From Gymnodinialimonas sp. 202GB13-11 (GTDB lineage: Bacteria > Pseudomonadota > Alphaproteobacteria > Rhodobacterales > Rhodobacteraceae), in NCBI RefSeq assembly GCF_040932485.1, contig NZ_JBFRBH010000001.1, forward strand, positions 1,736,001 through 1,800,000: DNA of 64,000 nucleotides. The letters are read 5' to 3'. Positions within the stretch are counted from its first letter, which is position 1, and every line of letters starts with the position of its first letter. Positions 52,844 to 60,789 of this stretch are shown piece by piece. Below the pieces are notes generated by a model. The model did no database searches, was not told the origin of the DNA, and was given only the letters and a program-made list of their open reading frames with translations. The translations under genes and the position numbers were made by a program.

Positions 52844-53448
52844 CAATCGCGGCCCCTTTGGCAAAGAACGCCCTTGCCTGGCTGCAAGACGGAATCGCTA
52901 TGCCAACGACGCTGTACGAGGCCGGGACATGGCGCGTGCCGGGTGGCGTTATCTTCCCAACCGATCCGCTGGGGCTGTGGCAAGCGTTTGAAGAACCGGG
53001 CATTCGCGTGCCGACCGACGCTGCACGCATCGTAGGATTGCTTGAGGAAAGCCAAGACCGCACAGCGATCCTAGCCTTTATCTGGTCCCATGCACCGGTA
53101 TTCGGCGGCGATGATGTATGCACGATTGCGTCGGTCTGCGGGCTGGCAGGGTTTCTCACCCCCGAAGATGTGGACGCGGTGCAAACCTATGGCGATCCCG
53201 AAGGCACGCCTTACCATGGGATGTATAAAGACCAGCTGGACGCGAAACTGCCGACGCCCCCAACCTTGGTGTCGTTGCCAGCGGGCAACCGCTTTCCGAT
53301 TAGCGGATCCGGCTGGGGCAACGGCAAATACCCTGTCGCAAGCCTCACCGATGCCGACGGCACCATGCTTGCCCTCTACACGCAATTTATCGGCGGCGGT
53401 GAAAACTGGCTGCTGCCCCCCGTCCGCGAAGATAAAGGGCCGACATGA
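52840..53448 (+). CDS. Paralogue 2 of the triplet, without an obvious signal peptide
   Basis: 202 residues; the ATG overlaps the previous stop (ATGA). It starts MTIAAPLAKNALAWLQDGIA, which aligns with the mature N-terminus of paralogue 1 (NWLRQGIGMPT / AWLQDGIAMPT), so the signal peptide is missing. The body is well conserved, including LPAGNRFPISGSGWGNGKYP and VASLTDADGTMLALYTQFI. Either it stays in the cytoplasm or the region has lost its export signal. Confidence 0.68.
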   Translation: MTIAAPLAKNALAWLQDGIAMPTTLYEAGTWRVPGGVIFPTDPLGLWQAFEEPGIRVPTDAARIVGLLEESQDRTAILAFIWSHAPVFGGDDVCTIASVCGLAGFLTPEDVDAVQTYGDPEGTPYHGMYKDQLDAKLPTPPTLVSLPAGNRFPISGSGWGNGKYPVASLTDADGTMLALYTQFIGGGENWLLPPVREDKGPT

Positions 53449-54074
53449 TTTTGATGCGTCTTGCCACGATCCTCGTAGCGGCGGGCGTTGGCGGCCAAGC
53501 TATGGCTGAAGATGTCGGAACCGTCCTGGGCCTGACCGGCCCCCATGGCGTGAACCTCGGCACTTGGTCCATGGACGGCGATCTTGTTGCCCCAGCCGAC
53601 CTGTTCATTCAGCCCGATGTGGCAGCCACCGGCGTGCCGGTTCCCCACCGCACCCCGCAGGCCTTCACAAGACAAACGCCAGAAACTGGCGCACACGCGA
53701 TCCTGGCCCTCGTCTTCTCCGATGCCCCAGTGAGCTGCGCAGAAGAGGTCGGGACCTTCCCCCTCGACACAAGCATGGCCGCGTTCATGACCGGGCCGGA
53801 CGCCGACGCCCTTTACGCTTATGGGGAAAGCATCGCCGAGACAGGCGAAGACCCCGCTCAGTTCACCGGCAACCCCCTCGGGCCGGACCATGCCACGATG
53901 ATCATGCTCCCGAACGGCGCAACCTTCCCCGCCGCAGCCGTGCAGTTCGAAGGCGATTTCCCGCTCTATGCCTTCTACGACGCGGATGGCGAGTTGACCG
54001 CACTTGCAGGCCTTTTCGGCCTCGAGATCCGATATGGGCCGGACCTGCCGCCCTGCACCGCGCCCATAAGCTGA
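53445..54074 (+). CDS. Secreted paralogue 3 of the triplet
   Basis: 209 residues from the ATG at 53445 (ATGA overlap); a second ATG at 53454 is possible. The signal peptide MRLATILVAAGVGGQAMA is followed by EDVGTVLGLT. The most diverged member: the SGSGWG loop is lost, but LPNGATFPAAAVQFEGDFPL and YAFYDADGELTALAGLFGL align with the other two. Cys at VSCAEE and PPCTAP match paralogue 1. Confidence 0.68.
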   Translation: MILMRLATILVAAGVGGQAMAEDVGTVLGLTGPHGVNLGTWSMDGDLVAPADLFIQPDVAATGVPVPHRTPQAFTRQTPETGAHAILALVFSDAPVSCAEEVGTFPLDTSMAAFMTGPDADALYAYGESIAETGEDPAQFTGNPLGPDHATMIMLPNGATFPAAAVQFEGDFPLYAFYDADGELTALAGLFGLEIRYGPDLPPCTAPIS

Positions 54075-54191
54075 GCCTTCGGAGAAAAAACCTCCGGATT
54101 TCCCCCAGACACAAACCTATGGCGACGCGGCCCGCGTCCCTATATGATTCCCTGAAACAGACCCAATTTCAGCAGGGGGACCGCGACAGCC

Positions 54192-55307
54192 ATGCCCATT
54201 ATGGATTTTCTCAAAGGCCAGTTCATCGACGTCATCGAATGGACCGATGACAGCCGCGATACCATGGTCTACCGCTTTGAGCGCTACGGCCACGAAATCA
54301 AGTACGGCGCGAAGCTGACCGTGCGCGAAGGCCAGGTTGCCGTCTTCATCCACGAAGGCCAGCTGGCAGACGTGTTCACCCCGGGCCTCTACATGCTCGA
54401 AACGAACAACATGCCGATCATGACGTCCCTCCAGCATTGGGACCATGGCTTCAGCAGCCCGTTCAAATCCGAGATCTACTTCGTCAACACCAACCGCTTC
54501 ACCGACCTGAAGTGGGGCACGAAGAACCCGATCATGATCCGCGACGCCGATTTCGGCCCGACCCGCGTGCGCGCGTTCGGCACCTACACCGTCAAGGTGA
54601 AGGATGCGGGCCTCTTCATGACCGAGATTGTGGGCACCGACGGCGAATTCACCACCGACGAAGTCACCCACCAGATCCGCAACATCATCGTCCAGCAGTT
54701 CAGCCAAGCGATGGCGGGCTCGGGCATCCCGGTGCTCGACATGGCCGCCAATACCGGCCAGATGGGCGATATCGTAGCCGAAAAGATCTCGGAAACGATC
54801 TCCTCCTACGGCCTCACGCTGCCGGAACTCTATATCGAGAACATCTCCCTGCCGCCCGCGGTGGAAGAGGCGCTCGATAAGCGGACGTCGATGGGCGTTG
54901 TGGGCGATCTGAACAAATACACCCAGTTCCAGACGGCCGAAGCCATGGCCGCCGCTGCCTCCACCCCTGGCGGTGGTATGGGCGAAGGCCTTGGCATGGG
55001 CATGGGCATGGCGATGGCCAACCAGATGGCCAACAACATGAACCAGCAGCAGCAGCCTCATCAGGCCGCGCACGCAGCCCCCCCACCCCCGCCGGTCGAA
55101 CATGTCTGGCACGTTGCCGAAAACGGCGCGACCAAAGGGCCGTTCTCCAAGGCTGATCTGGGCCGCATGGTCTCGGACGGGTCTCTCACCCGCGAAACCA
55201 TGGTCTGGACCGCTGGCCAGGACGGATGGAAAACCGCTGGCGACGTGACCGAGCTGGCGCAGCTCTTCACGGTGATGCCGCCGCCTCCGCCTCCACCGCC
55301 GTCCTGA
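54192..55307 (+). CDS. SPFH-domain protein with C-terminal GYF_2 (DUF4339) domain
   Basis: 371 residues. The N-terminal SPFH region of the virion-core/YdjI-like type runs from DFLKGQFIDVIEWTDDSRDT to about residue 235 (VREGQVAVFIHEGQLADVFT, GTYTVKVKDAGLFMTEIVGT). A Gly/Met/Gln-rich linker follows, then a GYF_2 domain (HVWHVAENGATKGPFSKADL ... VWTAGQDGWKTAGDV) and a Pro tail. In Bacillus, YdjI of this family helps place a PspA-type protein at the membrane. Here it closes the XpaC-TelA group. No TM helix is present, so membrane association would be peripheral. Confidence 0.87.
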   Translation: MPIMDFLKGQFIDVIEWTDDSRDTMVYRFERYGHEIKYGAKLTVREGQVAVFIHEGQLADVFTPGLYMLETNNMPIMTSLQHWDHGFSSPFKSEIYFVNTNRFTDLKWGTKNPIMIRDADFGPTRVRAFGTYTVKVKDAGLFMTEIVGTDGEFTTDEVTHQIRNIIVQQFSQAMAGSGIPVLDMAANTGQMGDIVAEKISETISSYGLTLPELYIENISLPPAVEEALDKRTSMGVVGDLNKYTQFQTAEAMAAAASTPGGGMGEGLGMGMGMAMANQMANNMNQQQQPHQAAHAAPPPPPVEHVWHVAENGATKGPFSKADLGRMVSDGSLTRETMVWTAGQDGWKTAGDVTELAQLFTVMPPPPPPPPS

Positions 55308-55320
55308 TTACTCCTTCGAA

Positions 55321-55349
55321 AGCCCTGCCCTGAACCGGCAGGGCTTTTT
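55321..55349 (+). terminator. Rho-independent terminator after the SPFH gene
   Basis: AGCCCTGCC (55321-55329) pairs with GGCAGGGCT (55337-55345) around a 7-base loop, followed by TTTTTC. It marks the end of the 49-55 kb operon. Confidence 0.85.
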
Positions 55350-55418
55350 CGTCATTCCGCAAAAATCGAACGCAAAATCTTAAATCTATGAAGATGCGCG
55401 ACCCATAAGGTCCTCCCG

Positions 55419-57212
55419 ATGAAGCCACCCCGCCGGAGAGGTTCTGTGAAACATCTGGACCGTGACACGCTTGCTGACAGCGAAGACCTCCTGAAGGTCA
55501 TTGGTAAGCTGCAACTGGCCGTTGCGGCCTCGCAAATGGGTGTTTGGGAGTATGATGAGGCGTCCAACAGCGTCCACTGGGATGACCGGATGCTGGAAAT
55601 CTACGGCATCACCGACGGCATGAACAAGCGCCCCGATGACTTCTGGGAACGCCACATCCACCCCGATGATATCGACGATATGATCGCTTATTCCGACGAA
55701 TGTCGCCGTGAAAACAAAGACTTCAAGCGCGACTATCGGATCATTCGCGAAGACGGCAAAGTGCGCCACATTCGCAGTCTGGCGCGCAACATCTCAGCCC
55801 CGGGCGAACCCAGCAAGCTGGTCGGCGTCAACATCGACGTGACCGAGGATTATCGCCGCGCTGATGAACTCAAGCGGGCGCAAACCCAACTTCAACATGA
55901 CGCCCGCCACGATGCGCTGACCGGCCTTGGCAATCGACGCGCCCTTGATGAAGTCACGTTGGAGGCATTCAGCCTGATGGGGGCGCAAGACAAGTTCTGC
56001 CTCGTCCTCATCGACCTCGATCATTTTAAGGAGGTCAACGATTCACTCGGTCATCTGGCCGGTGACTTCATCCTGACATCGGTGGGCGAAATCCTCCGCT
56101 CCACGGTCGCTAAGTTCGACACACCAGGAACAGCCTTTCGGATCGGCGGGGATGAATTTGCGATATTCTTCCCAACAGCGCCCGGCGATGAAGATATGAT
56201 CACGCTTTGCGAAGCGTTGGTCTATCTCGTTGGCGCGCCGATGACTTACCAGGGTGAGGATTGCTACATCGGGGCAAGTATCGGCTACGCCTTTGGCATC
56301 GGACCACCCAAAAATCCCTCGACGATCTTCTCCGAAGCTGATGCGGCACTTTATGAAGCAAAGCGCGCCGGTCGCAGCGGCTATCGCGCCTACCGCAGGG
56401 AGTTTGACATCAAGCCTGCGGCCGCAACCAACACACGCCGCGACCTGCTCAATGCCTTGTCCAACGATGAATTCGTCTGCCACTACCAGCCGCAATTCGA
56501 CGCCGAAACGCTGGCCATTGTAGGGGCTGAGGCGTTGGTGCGCTGGAACTGCCCGCAACGCGGCCTGCTTTCACCCGCCAAGTTCCTACCTGCCGCGATC
56601 GAAATGGACCTGATCGAAGACATCGACGATCACGTGTTCCGCCACGTCGCGCGGCAACAGTCCGGGTGGCATGACGAGGGGCTGGAATATCCAACCATTG
56701 CCCTGAATACTTCCGCCAACCGCCTGCGCGCGCCAGAGTTTGTGCCTGCGGTCGATCAAGTCCTGCGCCCGCACCACAAAATCGCCGTTGAGCTATTGGA
56801 AACCGCGTTCCTGGATGAGATCGACAGCGAAACGCAGGTCAATCTCGACAAGATCCGCGAACGCGGCATTCGCATAGACCTAGATGATTTCGGCTCCGGC
56901 CATTCCTCCGTGGCGGCCCTACAAGCGATCAAGCCGCATCAGGCCAAGATCGACCGAAGCCTTGTTGCCCCGCTTGAGGCGAACCCGCGCCAGATGATGA
57001 CCCTGCGCGCACTCTGCCGAATTGCGCGCCTTGCGCAGGCCAAAACGGTAATCGAGGGGATGGAAAACGGGATGCTTCTGGCAGCCACCCGCTACCTCGA
57101 TTGCGATGTCCTGCAAGGCTACGCGCTGCAACGCCCCATGCCTGCCGCTGACTTCGCAGCGTTACTGCGCCGCTCCGGCACGGCAGCACCGCAGAGCATT
57201 TCTCCGGATTGA
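55419..57212 (+). CDS. PAS-GGDEF-EAL cyclic-di-GMP protein
   Basis: 597 residues: a PAS domain (about 35-145, with PAC tail VGVNIDVTEDYRRADELKR), a GGDEF domain with intact signature RIGGDEFAIFF (about 245), and an EAL domain starting at GAEALVRWNCPQRG (about 375). The EAL catalytic residues look present: N in ALNTSANRL, E in VELLETAFL, D-D in LDDFGSGHSS, K in AKIDRSLV, E in VIEGMEN. Both synthesis and breakdown of c-di-GMP are therefore possible. A GTG at 55446 with GGAGAGG upstream is an alternative start. No TM helices. Confidence 0.92.
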   Translation: MKPPRRRGSVKHLDRDTLADSEDLLKVIGKLQLAVAASQMGVWEYDEASNSVHWDDRMLEIYGITDGMNKRPDDFWERHIHPDDIDDMIAYSDECRRENKDFKRDYRIIREDGKVRHIRSLARNISAPGEPSKLVGVNIDVTEDYRRADELKRAQTQLQHDARHDALTGLGNRRALDEVTLEAFSLMGAQDKFCLVLIDLDHFKEVNDSLGHLAGDFILTSVGEILRSTVAKFDTPGTAFRIGGDEFAIFFPTAPGDEDMITLCEALVYLVGAPMTYQGEDCYIGASIGYAFGIGPPKNPSTIFSEADAALYEAKRAGRSGYRAYRREFDIKPAAATNTRRDLLNALSNDEFVCHYQPQFDAETLAIVGAEALVRWNCPQRGLLSPAKFLPAAIEMDLIEDIDDHVFRHVARQQSGWHDEGLEYPTIALNTSANRLRAPEFVPAVDQVLRPHHKIAVELLETAFLDEIDSETQVNLDKIRERGIRIDLDDFGSGHSSVAALQAIKPHQAKIDRSLVAPLEANPRQMMTLRALCRIARLAQAKTVIEGMENGMLLAATRYLDCDVLQGYALQRPMPAADFAALLRRSGTAAPQSISPD

Positions 57213-57287
57213 TTAATTCTTATACTATAACGCCTATTTCCAATTTAATCAGCGCGTTAGCTTGTCTGCTCACGCGTGATCCGACCC

Positions 57288-57848
57288 TCACATCATCCGC
57301 TTGATCAGCCCGTCCTTCTTCACCGCGCTGTGCCATAGCACCAGCCCGATATGACCGACCATCGCTGCCAACAGAACCCAGCCCGCCACGATATGCGCCC
57401 ATTTGAACACGTCGCGTAGCGTGTCGTTGCGCGGCAACGGACGCGGCATTTCCCAGACCCCAAACAGGTTCACGCCGTAATGGCCGTACATCACGTAAAG
57501 CCAGCCCGTGATCGGCATGATCAGCATGGCCGCATAAAACACCTGCTCGACCCGGTGGATGAACTTCTGCTCGCCCGTGGTCAGCGTCGGCGCCCAGGGC
57601 GGCAACTCCCCAACCCGGCGGTTCAAGATCCGCAAAACCGCGACCAGCAGCGCCACCAGCCCCAGCGATTTGTGCCAGTTGTAATAGGTGTTGGTGCCGA
57701 TGCCCGCGAACTCCGCGTTGAAGCCGATCGCCACCATGATGTTGCCGCCGATATACTGCGCGGCAAACAGGATCACGATCAGCCAGTGGAACAGCTTCGT
57801 CAGGCTGCCATATCCGGCGGCGGAATTGGTGAGGGGCATTCTGGGCAT
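57288..57848 (-). CDS. Cytochrome b561-type diheme membrane protein
   Basis: 186 residues with four TM helices and four candidate heme His residues in the usual places: KLFHWLIVILFA, YYNWHKSLGLVALLV, FIHRVEQVFYAAML and VFKWAHIVAGWVLLAA. It would shuttle electrons from quinol in the inner membrane, possibly as a superoxide:ubiquinone oxidoreductase of the CybB group. It stands alone. Confidence 0.9.
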   Translation of the reverse strand: MPRMPLTNSAAGYGSLTKLFHWLIVILFAAQYIGGNIMVAIGFNAEFAGIGTNTYYNWHKSLGLVALLVAVLRILNRRVGELPPWAPTLTTGEQKFIHRVEQVFYAAMLIMPITGWLYVMYGHYGVNLFGVWEMPRPLPRNDTLRDVFKWAHIVAGWVLLAAMVGHIGLVLWHSAVKKDGLIKRMM

Positions 57849-58000
57849 CTCCTGGATCGCGCGGGCCCATGCTGGTCCGGGAGGCCGAAGTTTTCCAGAA
57901 AAAACGTTCGATGCTCCCGCTTTCCAGGGTTCACTTCTTCATCATTCCTTCATCCGGTATCGGCAGGACTGTCAGCAACACGACAGATCAAGGCCCCTCC

Positions 58001-58300
58001 ATGCACCCAATGAAGATAGTCGCATTCGAACGCGCCCGTCGCGATGTTGCTGAGTCCATCACCGCCGACCGCGCCTTCGACTTGCTTTACCATCTATGTG
58101 ACGCGCTGCATAAGCAGCGCTTCGTTGCAACGTCGCGCATCCTGGAGGATGCGCTCGACAGTTACCTGGCTGAGGCCAAACACATCCACACACCGCTGGT
58201 GATTGAGGACAGCACATGCCCGCCCGAAGCCGGCGAACGCCTGCGCCGCGCCATCGCAAAGATGCGCGCCATCGAAGATGGGTTTGCCGTGGGCGATTAA
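58001..58300 (+). CDS. Small helical protein, unknown
   Basis: 99 residues from the ATG at 58001 (ATG at 58010 also possible). Composed of helices such as [20 protein letters not shown] and [20 protein letters not shown]; no signal peptide or motif. Stop codon overlaps the glcB stop on the other strand by four bases. Function unknown. Confidence 0.6.
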   Translation: MHPMKIVAFERARRDVAESITADRAFDLLYHLCDALHKQRFVATSRILEDALDSYLAEAKHIHTPLVIEDSTCPPEAGERLRRAIAKMRAIEDGFAVGD

Positions 58301-60435
58301 GCCGCTTTCCACTCCAACCGGCGTGCATGCAGAACCGGCTCCGTATAGCCTGACGGTTGCTCCCGGCCCTTCAACACCAGATCAAGGGCTGCCGCATAAG
58401 CGATGCCGTTGAAGCCCGGTGCCATGGGCCGGTAGGCCGGGTCCGCCGCGTTCTGGTGATCCACCACCTCGGCCATGCGGCGAAACACCTCGCCCACTTC
58501 GGCTTCCGTCACCACACCGTGATGCAGCCAATTGGCGATATGCTGCGCCGAAATACGGCAGGTCGCACGGTCTTCCATCAGCCCCACACCATTCAGATCG
58601 GGCACTTTGGAGCATCCCACGCCCTGATCCACCCAGCGCACCACGTAGCCCAGAATGCCTTGAGCGTTGTTCTCCACCTCGCGGATCACCTGCTCCCGCG
58701 TCCAGCGGCGATAGGCGGCCAGCGGAATATCCAGAAGCGCGGTCACATAGGCGCGCCGCCCGCCTTGCTCCAGCTTCTCCTGAACCGCGCCCACGTTCAC
58801 CTTGTGATAATGCAGCGCGTGCAACGTCGCGGCTGTGGGCGACGGCACCCAAGCGCAGTTCGCGCCCGCGCGGGGATGTTCGATCTTCTGCTCGATCATC
58901 TCCGCCATGGCATCGGGTTTGGCCCACATGCCCTTGCCGATCTGCGCGTGGCCCCGCAGGCCGCATTCAAGGCCGATGTCCACATTCTGGTTCTCATAGG
59001 CGCCAATCCACGATTTGCGCTTGATGAAGTCCTTGCGGCTGAACGGCCCCGCCTCCATCGAGGTGTGGATCTCATCCCCCGTGCGATCCAGAAACCCGGT
59101 GTTGATGAACGCCACCCGATGCTTCGCGGCGCGGATACATTCCTTCAGGTTGCACGACGTCCGCCGCTCCTCATCCATGATGCCAAGCTTGACCGTATAC
59201 TGCTCCAACCCCAGCGCCGCCTCGACCCGCGTGAAGATCTCATCGGCAAACGCCACTTCCTCGGGCCCGTGCATCTTGGGCTTCACCACGTAAACACTGC
59301 CCGCCACGCTGTTCCCGCCCGGACGCCCCAGATCATGCTTGGCGATCAAGGCCGTGATCATCGCATCCATCAGCCCTTCATAGGCCTCGGACCCGTCGCG
59401 CAGCAGGATGGCGGGGCTTGTCATCAGGTGGCCCACGTTGCGCACCAACATCAGGGCACGGCCCGCAATCGTCACTTTCGATCCGTCCGGGGCGTTGAAC
59501 ACTTTGTCCTCGGCCAGCTTACGCGTCATCTGCGCGCCGTTTTTCTCAAACGTTTCCTCCAGATCGCCTTTCATCAGGCCAAGCCAGTTGGAATAGGCCA
59601 GCACCTTGTCCTCGGCATCTACACAGGCCACCGAATCTTCGCAGTCCATGATGGCCGAAATCGCCGATTCCATGCGCACATCGGCCAGCCCTGCCTGATC
59701 GCGGGCGCCGATGGCATGGGCGCGGTCAAAGAGCAGTTCCACATGTAGCCCATTGTTCACCAGCAGCACCGAATCCGGCGCCTTTGCACGGCCCGTATAG
59801 CCCGCGAATTGCGCCGGGTTGGCCAGCGGCTTGTCATCAACCAGTAGTGCGCCCTGATCCACATAGTAGCGCCGAACGTCGGCGTGGGACGCGCCCTCAA
59901 TCGGGAAGGTGTCATCGAGAAACACCCGTGCGCGGGCGACAACACGTGCGCCCCGCCCCCGGTCATAGCCACCCGGCGTTGGCAGGCTGCCCATCGCGTC
60001 GGTGCCGTAGAATGCATCGTAAAGGCTGCCCCAGCGCGCATTGGCGGCGTTCAGGGCAAAACGCGCGTTGGTGATCGGCACAACAAGCTGTGGGCCTGCA
60101 ACCGTTGCAATCTCTGGGTCAATTTTGCTGGTCTCGATGCGGAAATCGTCGCCTTCGGGAACGAGATAGCCGATCTCTTCCAGAAAAGCTTTGTAGGCAT
60201 CGGGGTCGTGCGGCTGCTCACGGCGGGCAACGTGCCATTCATCAATCTGGCGCTGCAAATCCTCCCGCTTTTGCAGAAGCGCCCCGTTTTGCGGGGCCAG
60301 ATCATGCAAAAGGGCTGAGAAGGCTTGCCAGAAATCGGCGGCATCCACGCCCGTCCCCGGAAGGGCTCGCGTTTCCAGAAAGTTCGACAGCTCTGCCGCG
60401 ACCTGCAAACCGCTCCGCTCGACCCGTTCCACCAT
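58297..60435 (-). CDS. glcB: Malate synthase G
   Basis: 712 residues, normal for the G isoform. It condenses glyoxylate and acetyl-CoA to malate in the glyoxylate and glycolate pathways. Recognised segments include [20 protein letters not shown] (acidic catalytic region), [38 protein letters not shown] and [20 protein letters not shown]. No glycolate oxidase genes are adjacent. Convergent with the small gene at 58001. Confidence 0.96.
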   Translation of the reverse strand: MVERVERSGLQVAAELSNFLETRALPGTGVDAADFWQAFSALLHDLAPQNGALLQKREDLQRQIDEWHVARREQPHDPDAYKAFLEEIGYLVPEGDDFRIETSKIDPEIATVAGPQLVVPITNARFALNAANARWGSLYDAFYGTDAMGSLPTPGGYDRGRGARVVARARVFLDDTFPIEGASHADVRRYYVDQGALLVDDKPLANPAQFAGYTGRAKAPDSVLLVNNGLHVELLFDRAHAIGARDQAGLADVRMESAISAIMDCEDSVACVDAEDKVLAYSNWLGLMKGDLEETFEKNGAQMTRKLAEDKVFNAPDGSKVTIAGRALMLVRNVGHLMTSPAILLRDGSEAYEGLMDAMITALIAKHDLGRPGGNSVAGSVYVVKPKMHGPEEVAFADEIFTRVEAALGLEQYTVKLGIMDEERRTSCNLKECIRAAKHRVAFINTGFLDRTGDEIHTSMEAGPFSRKDFIKRKSWIGAYENQNVDIGLECGLRGHAQIGKGMWAKPDAMAEMIEQKIEHPRAGANCAWVPSPTAATLHALHYHKVNVGAVQEKLEQGGRRAYVTALLDIPLAAYRRWTREQVIREVENNAQGILGYVVRWVDQGVGCSKVPDLNGVGLMEDRATCRISAQHIANWLHHGVVTEAEVGEVFRRMAEVVDHQNAADPAYRPMAPGFNGIAYAAALDLVLKGREQPSGYTEPVLHARRLEWKAA

Positions 60436-60518
60436 GCCGCATTCTCCTGTTGGTATGCCTTTGTATCCCGGATCGCTTAGGCAAAAAGTTTCCGATAGGC
60501 AACAAGACGGCTCAGTCT

Positions 60519-60686
60519 TTAGGACCGCTCGCTTTCAAGTTGAGAGGGGCGCGCAGATCGACATTTGTCCGAGCAATAGCGGACCTCATCCCAGACCTTC
60601 GCCCACTTCTTCCGCCACGCGAACGGACGCCCGCAGGTCACGCAAACTTTCTGCGGCAGATCGGATTTCTTGCGCATCTTGGCCAT
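60519..60686 (-). CDS. DUF2256 small zinc-ribbon-like protein
   Basis: 55 residues starting [20 protein letters not shown] with the DUF2256 pattern C-x2-C, a basic-aromatic stretch ([18 protein letters not shown]), then C-x3-C (YCSDKCR). Probably binds one zinc. The family is usually found beside or fused to cryptochrome/photolyase genes of the type at 32101; here it lies alone between glcB and comEC. There is no strong ribosome-binding site. Confidence 0.8.
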   Translation of the reverse strand: MAKMRKKSDLPQKVCVTCGRPFAWRKKWAKVWDEVRYCSDKCRSARPSQLESERS

Positions 60687-60789
60687 AGCGCAGCAGATAG
60701 GCAGGCAGATGCGCCTGTCGAGGGGCCGGATCTTGCATTTTCATGGAACAAAGATGGGCCATGCTCCGCGTCCTTGCGGGCAGAGCCGC

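Noticed and set aside
60570-60735. Second frame of about 52 codons overlapping the DUF2256 gene on the minus strand (starting [15 protein letters not shown])
   Set aside because: It overlaps a recognisable zinc-ribbon family gene in another frame, has no family features and no ribosome-binding site.
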